From contig JAFQPT010000101.1 in NCBI GenBank assembly GCA_017411665.1, positions 1 through 9,407 on the forward strand: 9,407 nt of DNA, in the 5' to 3' direction. Positions 1 to 6,912 of the stretch are shown here, piece by piece. Each line of letters starts with the position of its first letter. Within the stretch, counting starts at the first letter, position 1. The notes beneath the pieces were generated by a model. It was not told the origin of the DNA and did not search any database. It was given only the letters and a program-made list of their open reading frames with translations. A program made the position numbers and the translations under genes. Origin of the DNA: Oscillospiraceae bacterium. GTDB lineage: Bacteria > Bacillota_A > Clostridia > Oscillospirales > Oscillospiraceae.

Positions 1-3
1 GCA

Positions 4-104
4 TGTCATTCTGAGGGAACTTGTTCCCGAAGAATCTCAAAGGCAAGAGCAGAGTCCACTCTAACCGTGTATTTGAGATCCTTCGGCTGCGCCTCAGGAT
101 GACA
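4..104. repeat. ~100 bp imperfect palindromic interspersed repeat (MITE/REP-like)
   Basis: The outer arms TGTCATTCTGAGG (4-16) and CCTCAGGATGACA (92-104) are inverted copies with one mismatch. A second inner pair, GAAGAATCTCAAA (29-41) and TTTGAGATCCTTC (72-84), also pairs with one mismatch. The left arm holds a small hairpin (GGGAAC/GTTCCC, about 15-28) and the central loop holds AGAGT-CC-ACTCT (51-62), so the single strand could fold into a branched structure. Elements with TGTCATTCTGAG and CTTCGGCTGCGCCTCAGGATGACA-like ends are familiar as dispersed repeats in many bacterial genomes. Family membership is from memory and not from a search. No protein is encoded. Confidence 0.7.
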
Positions 105-243
105 GAGTGCGGTGCTGTTGGTTGCCCCTTCAAACACCGATTTATTCGGGCATACACCGTCTATCTCAACAGCATGACAGAGCGAGGAGGCAGGGTTGGC
201 TGCATCAATCCCATTTGCACAAATTCCTTGCTGATTTGATATA

Positions 244-272
244 TTGACAATTTTCGATATGAACGTTATAAT
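244..272 (+). promoter_or_regulatory. consensus sigma-A promoter of the arsR-family gene
   Basis: A perfect TTGACA -35 (244-249) and a perfect TATAAT -10 (267-272) are separated by 17 bp. Transcription would begin about 280, just ahead of the GGAGGG ribosome binding site at 295-300. A perfect consensus suggests strong expression that must be repressed, as expected for an autoregulated ArsR-type gene. Confidence 0.85.
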
Positions 273-290
273 AATAACAATCAATCGAAA
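252..290. promoter_or_regulatory. candidate ArsR operator dyad over the promoter
   Basis: TTTCGAT (252-258) and ATCGAAA (284-290) form a perfect inverted repeat that brackets the -10 box and the presumed transcription start. ArsR/SmtB proteins bind AT-rich imperfect dyads overlapping their own promoters, so this is a reasonable autoregulatory site. The arms are short and their centre-to-centre spacing is wide, so the assignment is inferred from position only. Confidence 0.4.
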
Positions 291-307
291 TTTCGGAGGG
301 ACGTCTC

Positions 308-616
308 ATGATGGATCACGCAAAAGCTGCACGGATATTTAAAGCCATCGGCGATGAGAACCGACTGCATATCCTCAGCCTGCTGCGCAACGGAGAACGC
401 TGCGCCTGTAAGCTGCTGGAGGATTTGGACATCAGCCAGTCCACCTTGTCTCACCATATGAAGCTGCTGTGCGATGCAGGTCTTGTGGTTGGCCGCAAGG
501 AGGGAAAGTGGGTGCATTACTCCATCGAACCCCATGCTGCCACCGACCTCCAGCAGATGCTGTGCAAAATTCTGACCCCTGAGGCTCATGAAGACAAATG
601 CTGCTGCGGACAGTAA
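308..616 (+). CDS. ArsR/SmtB-family metalloregulatory repressor
   Basis: This is a 102-residue winged helix-turn-helix repressor of normal ArsR-family length. The recognition helix region lies at about residues 39-60 (ISQSTLSHHMKLL), followed by the wing VVGRKEGKWVHYSI (60-73). Residues 31-35, RCACK, place Cys32 and Cys34 on the helix where classical As(III)/Sb(III) sensors carry their CxC metal site, so thiolate metal or metalloid sensing is likely. A CCC run at 98-100 could add ligands. The start at 308 has GGAGGG (295-300) seven bases upstream; the adjacent ATG at 311 is the alternative. The gene stands alone: no arsenite permease, arsenate reductase or ATPase lies within the window. It probably represses itself and targets elsewhere. 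Family assignment is firm; the inducer is inferred. Confidence 0.93.
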   Translation: MMDHAKAARIFKAIGDENRLHILSLLRNGERCACKLLEDLDISQSTLSHHMKLLCDAGLVVGRKEGKWVHYSIEPHAATDLQQMLCKILTPEAHEDKCCCGQ

Positions 617-649
617 AAAAGACCGATGACAACCGTCATCGGTCTTTTT
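616..649. terminator. bidirectional intrinsic terminator between convergent genes
   Basis: A perfect 15-bp stem, AAAAAGACCGATGAC (616-630) with GTCATCGGTCTTTTT (635-649) and loop AACC, has an A-run on the left and a T-run on the right. It can therefore stop transcription of the arsR-family gene (+) and of the convergent peptide gene (-). It overlaps the last base of the arsR stop codon. Confidence 0.92.
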
Positions 650-683
650 ACATTTTTTTGAAGTTCTTTCTGTGAGCTTGAAA

Positions 684-1046
684 TTACTTTTTATTCCACA
701 GAGCGATACCTACGATAATCAGCATTACAGCTGCACCGGGAGCACCTGCGTAGGCTGCAACGCCTGCCAGTGCGAATGCACCCAGACTGTGATACCATCT
801 GCCGCCGCTGACGGTGTCCAGCATTTCAGCGCTCAGCTCGCCGTCTTCGGAAATCAGACCTTCTGCAATCATTGCCTTACGGCAGTCTTCAATGTATGCC
901 ATATAATCCTCGTAGGATACTTCCACGCCGTTGTCGATAAACAGCTGATATGCGTTTTCATAAGAGCCGGCTTCGGCGATCTTCTGTGCGAATGCTTCAT
1001 CGTTGATCAGTTCATTCATCTTTGCAATTGCGGTTTCCTTCATCAT
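684..1046 (-). CDS. Nif11-like leader double-glycine peptide precursor (bacteriocin/RiPP-type)
   Basis: This 120-residue precursor has two parts. Residues 1-82 form an acidic helical leader resembling Nif11-type natural-product leaders (FAQKIAEAGSYENAYQLF, then GVEVSYEDY) and ending in the cleavage-type sequence ELSAEMLDTVSGG. Residues 83-120 form the predicted core, which starts RWYHSLGAFALAG and ends GIALWNKK. The core is strongly hydrophobic, rich in Gly and Ala, has one Ser and no Cys or Thr, and has a basic C-terminus. Such leaders normally direct maturation and/or export by a C39-peptidase ABC transporter; neither that nor a modifying enzyme is nearby, so the gene is an orphan in this window. 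The start at 1046 is set by AAGGAG seven bases upstream; a longer reading to 1175 crosses a terminator hairpin and is rejected. With no Cys, classical lanthionine chemistry is unlikely. Precursor status is well supported; antimicrobial activity is inference. Confidence 0.82.
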   Translation of the reverse strand: MMKETAIAKMNELINDEAFAQKIAEAGSYENAYQLFIDNGVEVSYEDYMAYIEDCRKAMIAEGLISEDGELSAEMLDTVSGGRWYHSLGAFALAGVAAYAGAPGAAVMLIIVGIALWNKK

Positions 1047-1157
1047 GATAATTCTCCTTTTTGTTATCTGAAGTAGTTGTTTTTTGTTTTCTTGACTATA
1101 TATACACAGGAAAAAGTTCACAGTTACACACTTTTTGAAAATTCTTTTTAAGATGAC

Positions 1158-1193
1158 GAAAACGACCGATGACACCTGTCATCGGTCGTTTTC
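1158..1193 (-). terminator. terminator hairpin after the TPR-like gene
   Basis: A perfect 16-bp stem, GAAAACGACCGATGAC (1158-1173) with GTCATCGGTCGTTTTC (1178-1193) and loop ACCT, begins three bases past the stop of the minus-strand gene ending at 1197. The U-tract is short (GTTTTC), so termination may be less efficient than at 616-649. Its central 10-bp arms are identical to those of that other hairpin. Confidence 0.75.
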
Positions 1194-1196
1194 TCG

Positions 1197-2729
1197 TTAT
1201 TTTACGCGCTTCATGAAGTCTGTGACCCAATCGGCAGCCATGGGACTCAGTTTCTGCCGGTTCAGCGGAACCCTGGGGTCGATGTGTTTTTTGTAGAAGG
1301 GCAGGGCATCCAGCCGCAGTTCGGTCAGCTCTCTGCAGCTCATCTGTTCCCGATAGCTTGCAGGCAGGTAGCCCAGAATCTCCAGAATCTCCGCCTTCCC
1401 GTAGGCCTCCTCATACATGGGATGGAATTCGGGGTGACTGCGCTCCAGCGGATGACGAATCCACAGCCGATCCTCCAGTGCGTAGGTCAAAAAGGTCAGT
1501 CGGCTTTCCAGTGTGCTCAGCGTAGGATATCGCTTCTGCAGCTCGTTCAGCTCTTCGGGGATGTGCAGCGCGGTATTGAGGTTGTTGTCACCGCCCACTC
1601 TCCACAATGTCAGTGCCATGCGGTAGCGGCATTGGGCGTATTCCATCGCTGCGGCATCGGTCTCCTCGGCAGTCAGTCGGCGCATGTGCAGGGCGGAAGC
1701 GGCCTTGTAATGGTCAAAGGCGGTGATGATGTCCTTGACCTTTTGGGACTCTGCATACAGGTCACCCAGTGCCATGCGGCACAGGGCAAACTCACGCTGC
1801 AGGTCGGGGTCGGTGTCTGCGGACAGCGCTTTGAGCAGCTCTGCTTCCGTTTCATACAGGCTCACAGCCTGCTCCCGTCGACCGCTGCCCCTGGTTTCCG
1901 CGTGGAGGGAAGCCAGCTTCCCGCAGCACAGTGCGTAGGGCAGAGGTGCCGCCTCGTCTTCCCTGCGCAGCTCCAGTGCCTTGCGGTACATGGCTTCCGC
2001 CTGCTTATGCATGATGGAGCCCTGCAGCAGGTCTGCCATATCCTCCTGTGCCCCTGCAAAAAGGGCGGCGGTTTCGCGGTCGGGGGTCTCGCTGTACAGC
2101 TGACGGCACAGGTCCAGTGCCTTGCGGCTGTATTTCTGCGCCTGTCGGGAGCCGTTCAAATCCCCTTCACTGCGGTGGACGGTGCTGAGGCTGCGGTAAG
2201 CGTTTGCCAGCTTGATATGTACCGTGCGGTCGGGAAATTGGGCAGCCATAGACTCCATGAGCTCCACAGCGCGGGTGCGGGCGGTGATGACGGACAGGCG
2301 GCCCACAGGGGTACGCCCATCCTGTACGTCCGCATAGCGGCAGCAGACGTCGTAGGCGATGTCTCCGCTTGCTCTTGTGCGGAGGGCTTCGTATGTATCC
2401 ACCGCCAGATTTTTATGCAGCAGGTACACCCGCTGCAGCAGGCGGCGATTGTCGGCGGTGAGGGAGAAACGGGGGAAAAAGTGCTCGGAGAGAAACTGCA
2501 CGAGGCTGAGGCCCTCGGCATCGGGAGAGGCGGTTTCGGGCAGGGACTTGACGAAGTCGGTGCCGTTTTTGCAGGTGTACTCATACAGCAGCTCGCCTGC
2601 TTCTTCCAGACCGAACCGGTCTGTTTCATATAGGGAATGGAGATACCCGCGGAAGGCTTTGGCATCGCCGTCGTGAATGAGACGGTGTGCGGTGGCAAGA
2701 GGTCTGCGGGCATTGGAAAGGGTGGACAT
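1197..2729 (-). CDS. TPR-like helical-repeat protein of unknown function
   Basis: This 510-residue soluble protein has no signal peptide or membrane segment. From about residue 150 to 380 it consists of paired helices with TPR-style spacing, for example KLANAYRSLSTVHRSEGD (173-190), YSRKALDLCRQLY (200-212), AEAMYRKALELR (244-255) and FALCRMALGDLYAES (314-328). Such arrays usually bind protein partners. The N-terminal ~140 residues and C-terminal ~120 residues are helical but not recognisable. The start at 2729 has GAGGAA (2735-2740) at suitable spacing; the in-frame ATG at 2792 would translate the upstream gene's terminator and is rejected. It lies 69 bases downstream of the acyltransferase gene on the same strand, separated by a terminator, so co-transcription is at most partial. 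No catalytic motif is visible and I do not assign a function. Confidence 0.8.
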   Translation of the reverse strand: MSTLSNARRPLATAHRLIHDGDAKAFRGYLHSLYETDRFGLEEAGELLYEYTCKNGTDFVKSLPETASPDAEGLSLVQFLSEHFFPRFSLTADNRRLLQRVYLLHKNLAVDTYEALRTRASGDIAYDVCCRYADVQDGRTPVGRLSVITARTRAVELMESMAAQFPDRTVHIKLANAYRSLSTVHRSEGDLNGSRQAQKYSRKALDLCRQLYSETPDRETAALFAGAQEDMADLLQGSIMHKQAEAMYRKALELRREDEAAPLPYALCCGKLASLHAETRGSGRREQAVSLYETEAELLKALSADTDPDLQREFALCRMALGDLYAESQKVKDIITAFDHYKAASALHMRRLTAEETDAAAMEYAQCRYRMALTLWRVGGDNNLNTALHIPEELNELQKRYPTLSTLESRLTFLTYALEDRLWIRHPLERSHPEFHPMYEEAYGKAEILEILGYLPASYREQMSCRELTELRLDALPFYKKHIDPRVPLNRQKLSPMAADWVTDFMKRVK

Positions 2730-2751
2730 AGCGGTTCCTCTTTCTGTGGTT

Positions 2752-2785
2752 GGAATAAAAAGCCTCCCCTTGTGAAGGGGAGGCT
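2752..2785 (-). terminator. intrinsic terminator after the plsC-like gene
   Basis: Read on the minus strand, an 11-bp GC-rich stem (arms AGCCTCCCCTT at 2761-2771 and AAGGGGAGGCT at 2775-2785) with a 3-nt loop is followed by TTTTATTCC (2760-2752). It sits 14 bases past the acyltransferase stop codon and before the start of the next gene. Confidence 0.9.
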
Positions 2786-2798
2786 GCTTCACGTGGCA

Positions 2799-3509
2799 TT
2801 AGGTGTTTGCGTCGATGCATTCCTGAATACGGCTCTTCACCAGCTCAGCCAGCTGATTGGTCTTCATGCCTTTGTATTCTTCGGGCAGGATGGGCTTGAG
2901 GTAGTGCAGCTGCACGGTGATGGGCTTGCTGCCCTTCTGGTCCAGTACCTTGTAGGTGTCGATGACGCAAATGGGCAGAATGGGGCACTTTGCGGTGGTG
3001 GCACAGCGGAAGCTGCCGTGGTGGAATTCGCCCATGACGTTGCCGTTTTTGCTGCGGGTGCCTTCGGGGTAAATCAGATAGTTTCTGCCTGCCTGCAGCT
3101 CCTTGGTGACGGCGCGGATGACCTCCAGAGACTGGCGCACATCATCTCGGTCCATGGGCAGACCCTTCAGACATGCTGCGATTTCTCGAATCAGCGGAGT
3201 GTCCTTCAGCTCAATCTTAAAGACAGCGGACATGGGGACGGGCATATCTGCAACCACAGCCATGACGTCAAACATACCCTGGTGATTGGAGTACATGACG
3301 AAACCGCTTTCGGTGGGGATGTTTTCTCTGCCGTGGACGTCCAGAGTCACATTGCCTGCGCTGACAGCCAGATGCATGATGTGCTGGATGTGGCGGAACA
3401 TTTCCTCTTCGGTGTAGTTTTCGGGATTCTTGGCATATTTGCACAGCTTTCCGTAAACAGCGGGAATACGGAACAGATTTTTAATGACCATAAGTGCCAG
3501 ACGATTCAT
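2799..3509 (-). CDS. plsC: 1-acyl-sn-glycerol-3-phosphate acyltransferase (PlsC family)
   Basis: This 236-residue membrane-associated enzyme is of normal PlsC length. It transfers an acyl chain to the sn-2 position of lysophosphatidic acid to make phosphatidic acid for phospholipid synthesis. All four family blocks are visible: the catalytic HX4D motif in NHQGMFD (His76, Asp81), block II FKIELK (97-102), block III YPEGTRSKNG (147-156, Glu149 and Arg152 for phosphate binding) and block IV ILPICVID (177-184). The N-terminus is short and amphipathic with basic residues and no clear transmembrane helix. The start at 3509 is supported by GGAGG at 3517-3521. It is transcribed divergently from the MFS gene and ends in a strong terminator. 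Gene family is firm; substrate specificity among lysophospholipid acyltransferases is inferred. Confidence 0.93.
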   Translation of the reverse strand: MNRLALMVIKNLFRIPAVYGKLCKYAKNPENYTEEEMFRHIQHIMHLAVSAGNVTLDVHGRENIPTESGFVMYSNHQGMFDVMAVVADMPVPMSAVFKIELKDTPLIREIAACLKGLPMDRDDVRQSLEVIRAVTKELQAGRNYLIYPEGTRSKNGNVMGEFHHGSFRCATTAKCPILPICVIDTYKVLDQKGSKPITVQLHYLKPILPEEYKGMKTNQLAELVKSRIQECIDANT

Positions 3510-3542
3510 TGTGAGTCCTCCGTGTAAATGTATAATAGAGAT

Positions 3543-3571
3543 ATAATACCATATCGGTGGGGATTTTGAAA
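3543..3571 (-). promoter_or_regulatory. candidate promoter of the plsC-like gene
   Basis: On the minus strand a TATTAT box (3548-3543), preceded by TATGG, lies 17 bp from a weak TTTCAA -35 (3571-3566). The position, 34 bases ahead of the start codon, is suitable, but the -35 matches poorly. A second TATTAT lies closer to the gene. Confidence 0.4.
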
Positions 3572-3620
3572 GTTTTTTAGGGGAATTTTTATGGAATCGG
3601 GAAATGAATGGGCTGTTTTG

Positions 3621-3649
3621 TTGTCAAAATATGGCTGCGGTGATAATAT
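3621..3649 (+). promoter_or_regulatory. candidate promoter of the MFS-kinase operon
   Basis: TTGTCA (3621-3626, five of six consensus bases) is followed by the -10 candidates GATAAT (3642-3647, 15-bp spacer) or TAATAT (3644-3649, 17-bp spacer). The AGGAGG ribosome binding site follows at 3671-3676. No catabolite-repression or specific operator dyad was recognised. Confidence 0.55.
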
Positions 3650-3683
3650 AAAAGTATCATAGAAAAGAAAAGGAGGGGATTGG

Positions 3684-4910
3684 ATGAAGCGTGTTCATTA
3701 CGCATGGATGGTCTGTCTCGGCTGCGGGATATTGCTGTTTTGCACCAGCGGTCTGAGCATCAATGCGTTTACCATTTATCAGCCATACATTCTCCTCCAA
3801 AACGGATTCACCAATGCCCAGTCTTCCTATATCATCACGGTCCGCAGCCTGTTTGGCTTCCTGTCCATGTTTCTCACAGGCGTGTATTACCGCGTATTCT
3901 CCCTGCGCAGGGGCATGACCCTTGCAGGAGTGTGCACGGCAGTGGGCTTTTTGCTGTTTGGTCTGGCGAAATCTTTCGCCGCCTACTGTGCAGCCGCGGC
4001 ATTTATCGGCATGGGCTATGGATTGGGTGCCATGATTCCCATTACCATCATTCTGGAGCACTGGTTTGTCAGTAAGCGCACCTTTGCCATCGGGCTTTGC
4101 TCTGCGGTCACTGGCTTGTCCACACTGGGCATTCCCAGTCTGCTGACATGGATGATTGAGCGCTTCAGCCTGTCGGTGACCTTCATCGCGGAGTCTGTTT
4201 TCATTGCGGGAATGATCTGTGCTGCAGGGCTGCTGCTGCGTGACCGACCCGAGGAGCGGGGAGTTGAGCCCTACGGCATCCACGCGGAGGAAACAGGCGG
4301 CAGAAAAAATCAGCCTGTGGGGACGCTTGGTGTGCGCCATTGGGTGCTGCTGATTCCCATGCTGTGTCTGATTGGGGCCATGAACAACATCGGCTACAGC
4401 CATCTGACGGTGCTTGCCACCTCTCAGGGCTTCAGCAGCCATGTGACAGCCCTTGCCATCACCGCATCGGGTGTGATGCTGACCTTGAGCAAATGTATCT
4501 TCGGCTGGACTTCCGAGCGCATCGGGACTGATCGCACCAATTGGATTTACGGTGTCATCGTCACCGTGGGTCTGTTGCTGTGCTGCATGATGGGCACCAG
4601 TGTGCCGCGTCTGTTTGCGGCCTTTTGCACCTACGGCTTCGGTCTGGCGCTGACTGCGGTGGGACTGAGTGCATGGCCGGGGGACTTGAGCAATCATGCG
4701 CAGTACGACCGAAACGTACGGCGCTTTCAAGTATATTACGGAGCGGGAACGCTGATGTTCTCCTCTTTGCCGGGGATTCTGGCAGACCGCTTTGGCGGGT
4801 CCTATGTCCCTGCGTATCTGTTTTTCGTGGCCTGCACGGTGTATATCGTGTTCGCCATTGGGTGGGTGTACCGCCACGCACTGCCCATGAACGAATCGGA
4901 ATCTGTTTGA
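3684..4910 (+). CDS. MFS transporter, OFA (oxalate/formate antiporter-like) family
   Basis: This 408-residue integral membrane protein has about 12 hydrophobic segments in two halves split by a hydrophilic loop at about residues 186-216. The loop starts RDRPEERGVEPYG, a sequence characteristic of OFA/monocarboxylate-type MFS carriers. FGWTSERIGTDR (273-284) is the MFS motif-A-like turn between helices 8 and 9 in the second half, and HWFVSKRTFAIGL (126-138) is the typical helix 4-5 segment. Members exchange or symport small carboxylates. The start has AGGAGG (3671-3676) seven bases upstream. The stop is 18 bases ahead of the acid-sugar kinase start, implying an operon and suggesting a four-carbon sugar acid as cargo. 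Family is confident; substrate is inferred from the neighbour only. Confidence 0.9.
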   Translation: MKRVHYAWMVCLGCGILLFCTSGLSINAFTIYQPYILLQNGFTNAQSSYIITVRSLFGFLSMFLTGVYYRVFSLRRGMTLAGVCTAVGFLLFGLAKSFAAYCAAAAFIGMGYGLGAMIPITIILEHWFVSKRTFAIGLCSAVTGLSTLGIPSLLTWMIERFSLSVTFIAESVFIAGMICAAGLLLRDRPEERGVEPYGIHAEETGGRKNQPVGTLGVRHWVLLIPMLCLIGAMNNIGYSHLTVLATSQGFSSHVTALAITASGVMLTLSKCIFGWTSERIGTDRTNWIYGVIVTVGLLLCCMMGTSVPRLFAAFCTYGFGLALTAVGLSAWPGDLSNHAQYDRNVRRFQVYYGAGTLMFSSLPGILADRFGGSYVPAYLFFVACTVYIVFAIGWVYRHALPMNESESV

Positions 4911-4928
4911 ACGGAAGGAGCGAGTCTG

Positions 4929-6695
4929 ATGTTGAAACCGTTGCCCGTTTCCGTATTGGAAACATTGCCCGCAATCTATGAAGCAGCAGTCGATGGGCTG
5001 TTGGCAGCAGAGCTTGATGCACTGCAGCAAACCGTTGTGGTGCTGGACGATGACCCCACGGGGATTCAAACCGTGCACGGGGTATTTGTATATACCGACT
5101 GGTCGGAGGAGACGCTGACCGAGGCACTGGCGGATGGGGCACCCATGTTCTTCGTGCTCACCAATTCCCGCGGCATGACCACTTCGGAGACGGCACAGGT
5201 GCACGCCGACATCAGCCGTAATCTGGCTGCGGCATCGGAGAAAACAGGCCGTGACTTCATCCTCATCAGCCGCAGCGACTCCACTCTCCGCGGCCATTAT
5301 CCGCTGGAAACGGAGACACTGAGAGCGGGTCTGGAGCAGCAGACGGGAAAGGTCTTTGACGGGGAAATCATCATGCCCTTTTTTCTGGAGGGCGGACGCT
5401 ATACCATCGGCAATGTCCACTATGTCAAGGAAGGGGATTGGCTGATTCCCGCGGGACAGACGGAATTTGCAAAGGACAAGAGCTTCGGGTACACCCATTC
5501 CGATCTGCCGCACTGGTGTGAGGAAAAGTCGGGGGGAGCTTATAAAGCGGAGGATGTGCTGTGTATTTCCATCGAGGAGCTGAGAGCGGGGGACTATGAC
5601 GCCATCGCGGATCGGCTTCTGTCGGTGAAGCATTTCGGGAAAATCATCGTCAATGCTGCTGCGTATGCAGATGTGAAGGCCTTTGGAATCGCCTTCTGCC
5701 GCGCTGTGGCAAAGGGCGGACGGTATCTGTTCCGCAGTGCGGCAACCATCACCAAGGTGCTGGGCGGTGTGCCCGACAGACCGCTGCTGACCAAGGCGGA
5801 GCTGACCGCATCGGGCAGCGGCAACGGCGGCATTGTGCTGGTAGGCTCTCATGTGAATAAGACCACCGCCCAGCTGGCCGAACTGCGAAACTGCCGCTAT
5901 CCCATGGAATTTATAGAATTTAACCAGCATCTGGTGCTGGAAGAAGGCGGTCTGGAGCGGGAGGTAGCCCGTGTGATCGCCCTTGCAGAGGAGAATATTT
6001 GCAAAGGACGCTCCGTGGCCGTATATACCCGCCGTGAGCGGTTCGATTTGGATACCGATGACCCCGACAAGCAGCTGGAGGTCTCTGTCCGCATTTCCGA
6101 TGCGGTCACGAGCATTATTGGAAAGCTGACCGTGCAGCCGGGATTCATCATCGCCAAGGGCGGCATTACCTCCAGTGATGTGGGGGTGAAGGCTCTGCGG
6201 GTCAGACGGGCAGAGGTTATGGGGCAGGTGCGTCCCGGCATCCCCGTGTGGCTGACAGGGGCGGAAAGCAAGTTCCCCGGTATGCCGTATATCATTTTCC
6301 ACGGCAACGTAGGCAGTGTGGATGATTTGCGCGTCATCGCAGAGCTGTTGATGGGAGAAGACGGGAAGGACTATCTCAAGCAGTATCTTGCATGCTGCGG
6401 AGCACTGTGCTTCGAGGATGACTACACCGACAGAAAGAAGAGAAAGGCGCATAATGCGGCCATGACACAGTTAGAAGCGCTGCACAGTGAGCTGGCGCAG
6501 CTTGACTGCACCGAAATTATGGCGGAGCTGCTGCGCAATGAGGACGAACGCGTGCAGCTGAATGCGGCAGCCTTCTGTCTGAGGCAGGGCCTCCACGAGA
6601 CGCGTGCCCGTCAGATTTTAAGCACCCTTTCGGAAACCTCTCGGGATGCTTCCATAGGATTTTCCGCCTCAATGGTTCTCAAAACAACGGGATAA
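4929..6695 (+). CDS. four-carbon acid-sugar kinase (DUF1537 family) with C-terminal helical extension
   Basis: This 588-residue cytoplasmic kinase has the two domains of the DUF1537 family, whose characterised members (OtnK, DtnK, DenK) 4-phosphorylate 3-oxo-tetronate, D-threonate or D-erythronate with ATP. The substrate domain shows LDDDPTGIQTVHGV (39-52), LTNSRGM (77-83) and ISRSDSTLRGHYPLE (113-127). The nucleotide domain shows VLVGSHVNKTT (303-313), IIAKGGITSSD (407-417) and the usual closing stretch PYIIFHGNVGS (453-463). Family members normally end near here; this protein runs about 110 residues further (478-588), with a charged helix and HEAT-like helices (AELLRNEDERVQLNAAAF, 532-549). 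The start has GGAAGGAG (4913-4920) at ideal spacing. It is co-transcribed with the upstream carrier. No partner dehydrogenase, PdxA-like decarboxylase or isomerase is adjacent, so the exact substrate and pathway are open. Confidence 0.92.
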   Translation: MLKPLPVSVLETLPAIYEAAVDGLLAAELDALQQTVVVLDDDPTGIQTVHGVFVYTDWSEETLTEALADGAPMFFVLTNSRGMTTSETAQVHADISRNLAAASEKTGRDFILISRSDSTLRGHYPLETETLRAGLEQQTGKVFDGEIIMPFFLEGGRYTIGNVHYVKEGDWLIPAGQTEFAKDKSFGYTHSDLPHWCEEKSGGAYKAEDVLCISIEELRAGDYDAIADRLLSVKHFGKIIVNAAAYADVKAFGIAFCRAVAKGGRYLFRSAATITKVLGGVPDRPLLTKAELTASGSGNGGIVLVGSHVNKTTAQLAELRNCRYPMEFIEFNQHLVLEEGGLEREVARVIALAEENICKGRSVAVYTRRERFDLDTDDPDKQLEVSVRISDAVTSIIGKLTVQPGFIIAKGGITSSDVGVKALRVRRAEVMGQVRPGIPVWLTGAESKFPGMPYIIFHGNVGSVDDLRVIAELLMGEDGKDYLKQYLACCGALCFEDDYTDRKKRKAHNAAMTQLEALHSELAQLDCTEIMAELLRNEDERVQLNAAAFCLRQGLHETRARQILSTLSETSRDASIGFSASMVLKTTG

Positions 6696-6876
6696 AAGAC
6701 TTGGGACACGAGGTGCCGATGCGCATATTGAGTGTATTTTGAGTTAGGCTAAGTTGTTTTAGTGCAAACTGATTTAACATGCATGACAGTTTTATGTTGC
6801 GGATTTGGTGGTTTTAGGTCTTATAAAATAACAAGCGGAACATAAAGTTTACTGCTCTACAAAGCGTGTTTTACTG

Positions 6877-6906
6877 TTGTGGATTTGTTCTCATGTGTGA
6901 TAAAAT
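6877..6906 (+). promoter_or_regulatory. possible promoter inside repeat copy A
   Basis: TTGTGG (6877-6882) and TAAAAT (6901-6906), 18 bp apart with a TGTGA run just upstream of the -10, lie within the 59-bp block that is identical in both repeat copies. If active, it would transcribe the broken toxin tail and the immunity gene. The -35 match is weak, so this rests mainly on conservation. Confidence 0.35.
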
Positions 6907-6912
6907 AACCAT

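Noticed and set aside
6..284. Overlapping open frames in the first 300 bases
   Set aside because: They cover the palindromic repeat and the arsR promoter and show no domain or ribosome binding site.
1047..1175. Longer N-terminus for the Nif11-like peptide gene
   Set aside because: The extension would run through the hairpin at 1158-1193 and lacks a ribosome binding site; AAGGAG is placed correctly for 1046.
1284..2633. 449-codon plus-strand open frame opposite the TPR-like gene
   Set aside because: Same codon-register antisense shadow; no ribosome binding site and no recognisable domain.
2637..3527. 296-codon plus-strand open frame opposite the plsC-like gene
   Set aside because: Antisense shadow in codon register with the PlsC motifs on the other strand.
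3657..6452. Very long (931-codon) open frame on the minus strand across the MFS and kinase genes
   Set aside because: It is in exact codon register with both sense genes, so it stays open simply because they lack TTA, CTA and TCA codons. Its product is a His/Gln/Arg-rich string with no recognisable motif, while the sense frames have clear family motifs and ribosome binding sites.
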